Assembly: GCF_016902575.1 (NCBI RefSeq)
Contig: NZ_JACSNZ010000003.1
Span: 62,001 to 126,000 of the forward strand
Direction of reading: 5' to 3'
Source: Pseudoflavonifractor capillosus
GTDB taxonomy: Bacteria > Bacillota > Clostridia > Oscillospirales > Oscillospiraceae
Length of the DNA stretch: 64,000 nt
Made by a program: the position numbers and the translations under genes. The notes beneath the pieces were generated by a model that did not search any database, was not told the DNA's origin, and saw only the letters and a list, made by a program, of their open reading frames with translations. Shown here piece after piece: positions 60,467-64,000 of this stretch. Each line of letters starts with the position of its first letter. Within the stretch, counting starts at the first letter, position 1.

Positions 60467-63400
60467 TTACCGATCCATCCCTCGATTGCGTGTCGGGGTT
60501 CGCCGGTTATTTTCTTCTTCTACTTCCTCTGCCGACGGCTCGGCCAGCTCATTATCCTTTTGATCCATATTCAGCAGGGCGTTCAGCTCCTCCAAACGGG
60601 CAGACTTGGTAGCCAGCTCCTCCTCCTGAGCAAAGGGTTTTTCCACTTCCACCTTGGCATTCTCAAGCTGCACCCTGGTATTGTCCAGTGTGGCGATACA
60701 ATCCTTCAGATGGCTCTCAAGGCCGTCCAGGACATTGTCTATGCGCTGGATATTACCGTAGGCATCTGTTCCCAAAGTGACCGTGTGACGCAGCTCATGG
60801 CACAATACCATCTGGTATTCCCGCCGAAAGGTATCGAAGGACAACTCCAGGGAGAAGCCACGGTAGGAGCCGATAACAACGGCCTCCGGGCTGGTCATAG
60901 CCTTACACGCTTCCAGAATCGCTGTGCCTGCATCCTTCTTTTCTGTATACGCATGGTCATAGACCACCATTGGCGAAAAGCCGTCGCCATTTGGCTTTGT
61001 TTCTTCGGCCAGGTGTTCCATATCCTTTTTATAGCCGGTGATCCGCTGTTCCAACCCGGCAATCTTTTGTGGAAACCCTTTGAGAATTAGATCTTCCAGA
61101 TTGTACTTCTGGCTGAGGTGGTTGGCTTTCAGCAGTTTCAGCCGCCCTACATCAATGTCCAAGTCCATCTTTTCCTTGATGTAGGGATTGCCGGTACACA
61201 GGGCCTTAATCTCGGCATAACTGAGGGCCGTTTCATCAATGTCCTCGGCGGAGCGCACCGGGCTTTTACTGGTCATGATCTGCCCGATGAATTTCTGCTT
61301 GCTCTCCACAAGCTGGTAGAGGTAACTGTCAAAGGTGTTTTCCGTTACATAGGTATAAATCTCAACCTCCTTGTTTTCGTTGCCTTGCCGGATAATGCGG
61401 CCTTCCCGCTGCTGAAGGTCAGCCGGTCGCCAGGGGCAGTCGAGATGGTGCAAGGCAATCAATTTCTTTTGAACATTGGTTCCTGCGCCCATTTTTGCGG
61501 TACTTCCCAGCAAAACCCGCACTTCTCCGGCACAAACCTTGCCGAACAGCTCCTTTTTCTGCTGCTCGGTGTTGGCGTTATGGATATAGGCGATTTGCTC
61601 GGCGGGGATACCTCTGGCAATCAGCTTGTCCCGCAGATCATCGTACACATTGAACGTGCCGTCGTTTTTGGGAGTAGACAGGTCACAGAAGGCCAACTGG
61701 GTAGATTTCTGCTCGGTGGTGCGCTGCCAGATGGCAAAGATATTGTCGGCACAGGCGCTGACCTTGCTGGTGTCGCTGTCCGGCAGCAGCGGGTTGACCA
61801 TCCGCTGATCCAGCGCCAGCTTACGGCCATCGTTGGTGATGAGGAGCATATTGTCCTGGCTGCTGTCCACCATTTTATTGCGGACACGCTCGGCTCGCTC
61901 ACTGAGGTCTGCCACCATCTCCTTTTGATGTTCGGAGGGTTTCAGCACTACATGGTGGTAGTTGGCCTTGGGTACGGGGAGATTGAGCATATCCGCAGTC
62001 TGAATATCCGCCACTTCCTTGAACATACTCATCAGCTCCGGGAGATTGTAGAACTTGGCAAACCGGGTCTTGGCCCGGTAGCCGGTTCCCTCCGGGGCCA
62101 GCTCAATGGCTGTCACCGTTTCACCGAAGGTGGAGGCCCAGGCGTCAAAGTGCAGCAGATCGTTCCCTTGCAGGGTGTCGTGCTGGAGGTACTTCTGCAT
62201 GGTATACATCTCCACCATGGAGTTTGAAATGGGGGTGCCGGTGGCAAAGACTACGCCACGGCCTCCGGTCAGCTCGTCCAGATAACGGCACTTCATATAG
62301 AGGTCAGAACTTTTCTGGGCTTCGGTCTGGCTGATGCCGCCCACATTCCGCATTTTTGTATAAGCGGCCAAATTTTTATAATTATGTGCCTCGTCTACAA
62401 AGAGCCGATCCACGCCCAATTCCTCGAACGTCACCACATCATCTTTGCGGCTCTGGTCGTTGAGTTTATCCAGCTTGGCCTTCAGCCCCTTTTTGGTGCG
62501 CTCCATCTGCTTGATGGAGAAGTTGTCCCCACGGCTCTGCTTCAAGTCGCTGATGCCGTCCATGACCTCCTGAAGCTGCTCCTCCAGAATGGCTCGCTGC
62601 CGTTCCAAGGACATAGGAATTTTCTCCAGTTGGGAGTGGCCGATGATGATAGCATCGTAATCGCCGGTGGCAATGCGGCCACAGAATCGCTTGCGGTTTT
62701 TGGGTTCAAAGTCCTTTTTTGTGGCTACCAAGATGTTGGCAGAGGGATAAAGCTGGAGGTACTCGGTGGCCCACTGCTCGGTCAGGTGGTTGGGAACGGC
62801 AATCAGGGATTTGCTGCATAGCCCCAGCCGCTTGCTCTCCTGGGCAGCGGCGACAATTTCAAAGGTTTTCCCTGCCCCCACAACGTGTGCCAGCAGCGTA
62901 TTTCCACCGTATAAAATGTGGGCAATGGCGTTCACTTGATGGGGGCGCAGTTTAATTTCAGGGTTAATGCCCACAAAATTCAGGTGACTGCCGTCGTACT
63001 CACGGGGACGAACCGAGTTGAAGGTTTCGTTATAGAGTTTGCACAACCGCTCTCGGCGCTCCGGGTCTTTCCAAATCCAATCTGCAAAGGCTTGTTTGAT
63101 GAGCTGCTGCTTGGACTGGGCAATAGCAGTTTCCTTTTTATTGAGAACTGCTGTCTTGCGGCCCTCGGCATCCTCCACATAGTCGAAAATCCGTACATCT
63201 TTCAGATTGAGCGTTTCTTCGATGATCTTGTAGCCGTTGATGCGGCTGGTGCCGTAGGTGTTGTTGGCCTTGACGCTGGAACGGTCGTAGCTCTTGCCCT
63301 CAATGTTCCAGGTGCCGGTCAGTTTGGAGTAATGTACCTTGATGTTATAACGGGCATAGCCTGGGGTGTCGAACAGCTCAAACATGAACCGTGCCACATC

Positions 63401-64000
63401 TTCCGGGGGGAGCCAGGTAGCGCCTAGCCGCACGGAAATCTCACTGGCGGTCAAATCCACCGGCTGCACGGCTTTCAGGGCCTCCACGTTGGAACGGAAT
63501 TGCGGATCGGCATTTGCGGCCTGCTCTGCCTGCCGCAGTTTCTTCCGTACATTGCCGGAAAGGTATTCGTCCGCCGTCACATAGATGGGGTGGCCCTCGT
63601 GGTCTGCCATATCGGGGAGCTGAAAGATTACCCCACGCAGTTCTTCTACCAGGGTAGCCTCGTCTTTCCCGGTCAGGTCGGTCATGTAGGGAATGTCGAT
63701 CCCGGCTTTTTCGGCCAGAGAGAGGGCCAGGGCCTCCGATGCGGTATCCACACGGGTAATGTTGAGTTTCTGCTTGATGGTGCGCTTGGTGAACATATCC
63801 GCTTTGCGGACAAAGTTGCCATCGCTGTCTGTGACCTCCAAGGAGGTCAGCAGGAAATAGGAGTTGTCATCATGGAATGCCGAGTTATTGGCCCTCTGGG
63901 AAATACGGCCATACTTTTTCACAAAGCTGTCATACAGATTGTTCAGCTTTTGCTGTTCGGCGGTAATGAAATGTTCCGGGTAATCCTCGGTCTGGTACTC
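60467..64000 (-). CDS. Large SNF2-type helicase of the ICE (5' end off the right edge)
   Basis: At least 1177 codons, open to the window edge; the GTG at 63922 is an internal valine, not the start. Helicase motifs: HVVGAGKTFEIVAAAQ (Walker A), LFVDEAHNYKNL (DEAH), a second RecA lobe with LLGSTAKMGAGTNVQ and QREGRIIRQGN. Both lobes are present, and a helical coiled-coil end follows. In Clostridia ICEs this protein is often 2,000-3,000 residues, with antirestriction and N6-methylase domains at the N-terminus, so a large part may be missing here. A DNA-processing role in transfer or immunity evasion is inferred. Confidence 0.85.
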   Translation of the reverse strand, partial: EYQTEDYPEHFITAEQQKLNNLYDSFVKKYGRISQRANNSAFHDDNSYFLLTSLEVTDSDGNFVRKADMFTKRTIKQKLNITRVDTASEALALSLAEKAGIDIPYMTDLTGKDEATLVEELRGVIFQLPDMADHEGHPIYVTADEYLSGNVRKKLRQAEQAANADPQFRSNVEALKAVQPVDLTASEISVRLGATWLPPEDVARFMFELFDTPGYARYNIKVHYSKLTGTWNIEGKSYDRSSVKANNTYGTSRINGYKIIEETLNLKDVRIFDYVEDAEGRKTAVLNKKETAIAQSKQQLIKQAFADWIWKDPERRERLCKLYNETFNSVRPREYDGSHLNFVGINPEIKLRPHQVNAIAHILYGGNTLLAHVVGAGKTFEIVAAAQESKRLGLCSKSLIAVPNHLTEQWATEYLQLYPSANILVATKKDFEPKNRKRFCGRIATGDYDAIIIGHSQLEKIPMSLERQRAILEEQLQEVMDGISDLKQSRGDNFSIKQMERTKKGLKAKLDKLNDQSRKDDVVTFEELGVDRLFVDEAHNYKNLAAYTKMRNVGGISQTEAQKSSDLYMKCRYLDELTGGRGVVFATGTPISNSMVEMYTMQKYLQHDTLQGNDLLHFDAWASTFGETVTAIELAPEGTGYRAKTRFAKFYNLPELMSMFKEVADIQTADMLNLPVPKANYHHVVLKPSEHQKEMVADLSERAERVRNKMVDSSQDNMLLITNDGRKLALDQRMVNPLLPDSDTSKVSACADNIFAIWQRTTEQKSTQLAFCDLSTPKNDGTFNVYDDLRDKLIARGIPAEQIAYIHNANTEQQKKELFGKVCAGEVRVLLGSTAKMGAGTNVQKKLIALHHLDCPWRPADLQQREGRIIRQGNENKEVEIYTYVTENTFDSYLYQLVESKQKFIGQIMTSKSPVRSAEDIDETALSYAEIKALCTGNPYIKEKMDLDIDVGRLKLLKANHLSQKYNLEDLILKGFPQKIAGLEQRITGYKKDMEHLAEETKPNGDGFSPMVVYDHAYTEKKDAGTAILEACKAMTSPEAVVIGSYRGFSLELSFDTFRREYQMVLCHELRHTVTLGTDAYGNIQRIDNVLDGLESHLKDCIATLDNTRVQLENAKVEVEKPFAQEEELATKSARLEELNALLNMDQKDNELAEPSAEEVEEENNRRTPTRNRGMDR

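Larger units (their letters stand above)
19737..64000. mobile_element. Integrative and conjugative element inserted in sigK (right end not in window)
   Basis: At least 44 kb with a complete-looking set of conjugation functions: serine recombinase at the end, T4SS parts (VirB2-, VirB3/PrgI-, VirB4-, VirB6-like, VirD4, NlpC/P60 hydrolase), MobC plus relaxase with a probable oriT, Toprim and SNF2 helicase proteins, and cargo (defence operon, lnu(C) transposon, toxin-antitoxin, adhesin with sortase). Gene order is that of the Clostridia ICE group with CD1107-like hydrolase and PcfB. The left end interrupts sigK. Nesting of more than one element cannot be excluded, because only one recombinase and one end are visible. 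Confidence 0.82.

Noticed and set aside
1-64000. tRNA or rRNA genes
   Set aside because: No cloverleaf with CCA-end context or rRNA-like conserved segment was noticed on either strand; a covariance-model search would be needed to exclude them fully.

Overview
The first ~19.7 kb is chromosome of a spore-forming, gut-type Clostridia bacterium. The high G+C, gene content and protein style resemble Oscillospiraceae such as the Flavonifractor/Lawsonibacter group, but this genus guess is inference. The remaining ~44 kb, to the right edge, is one large integrative and conjugative element (ICE) that has split a sporulation sigma-factor gene.

Host part (1-19736). A minus-strand sporulation/RNA-maturation operon, yqfC-yqfD-phoH-ybeY-lipoprotein-era, runs off the left edge. 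It diverges from an RluA-family pseudouridine synthase. Next come a ~0.6 kb non-coding foldback repeat, remnants of a SLOG/XRE gene pair, and a sortase-anchored Ig-like surface protein. The macromolecular-synthesis cluster dgt-dnaG-rpoD (minus) diverges from a Pit-type phosphate permease. A second foldback repeat of the same architecture precedes the Leloir operon galK-galE-galT (minus) and its LacI/GalR-type repressor. Both gal transcription units carry nearly identical 15-bp operator sequences. The last host gene is the first ~70 codons of a SigK-like sigma factor.

Element part (19737-64000, right end not in the window). At the left boundary lies a large serine recombinase, pointing toward the split gene and completed by a stop codon in host DNA. 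Then follow a small SHOCT-like protein, a sigma-70-like factor behind two tandem hairpin terminators, and a small conserved protein. A defence block comes next: type III-like Res, Mod, an SNF2 helicase, two small membrane proteins, and a TPR protein with a nuclease-like C-terminus. A 1,725-bp MTnSag1-like transposon carrying lnu(C) (lincosamide resistance) is inserted precisely, with an 8-bp target duplication, in the stop codon of an RHH-like gene.

The conjugation region follows: a SLOG/XRE divergent pair, NlpC/P60 hydrolase, VirB4, PrgI/VirB3-like, VirB6-like, a Phd/RelE toxin-antitoxin pair on the opposite strand, VirB2-like, VirD4, a 2000-residue adhesin with 16 SpaA/Cna-B repeats, a secreted stalk-like protein, a sortase, a membrane protein, PcfB, a MobA/VirD2-type relaxase, MobC, a probable oriT, a Toprim primase-like protein, two accessory proteins and a large SNF2 helicase open at the right edge.

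The most interesting hypothesis is a conjugative counterpart of the Bacillus/Clostridioides 'skin' element: a full ICE that interrupts sigK and would have to excise in the mother cell for sporulation to finish.
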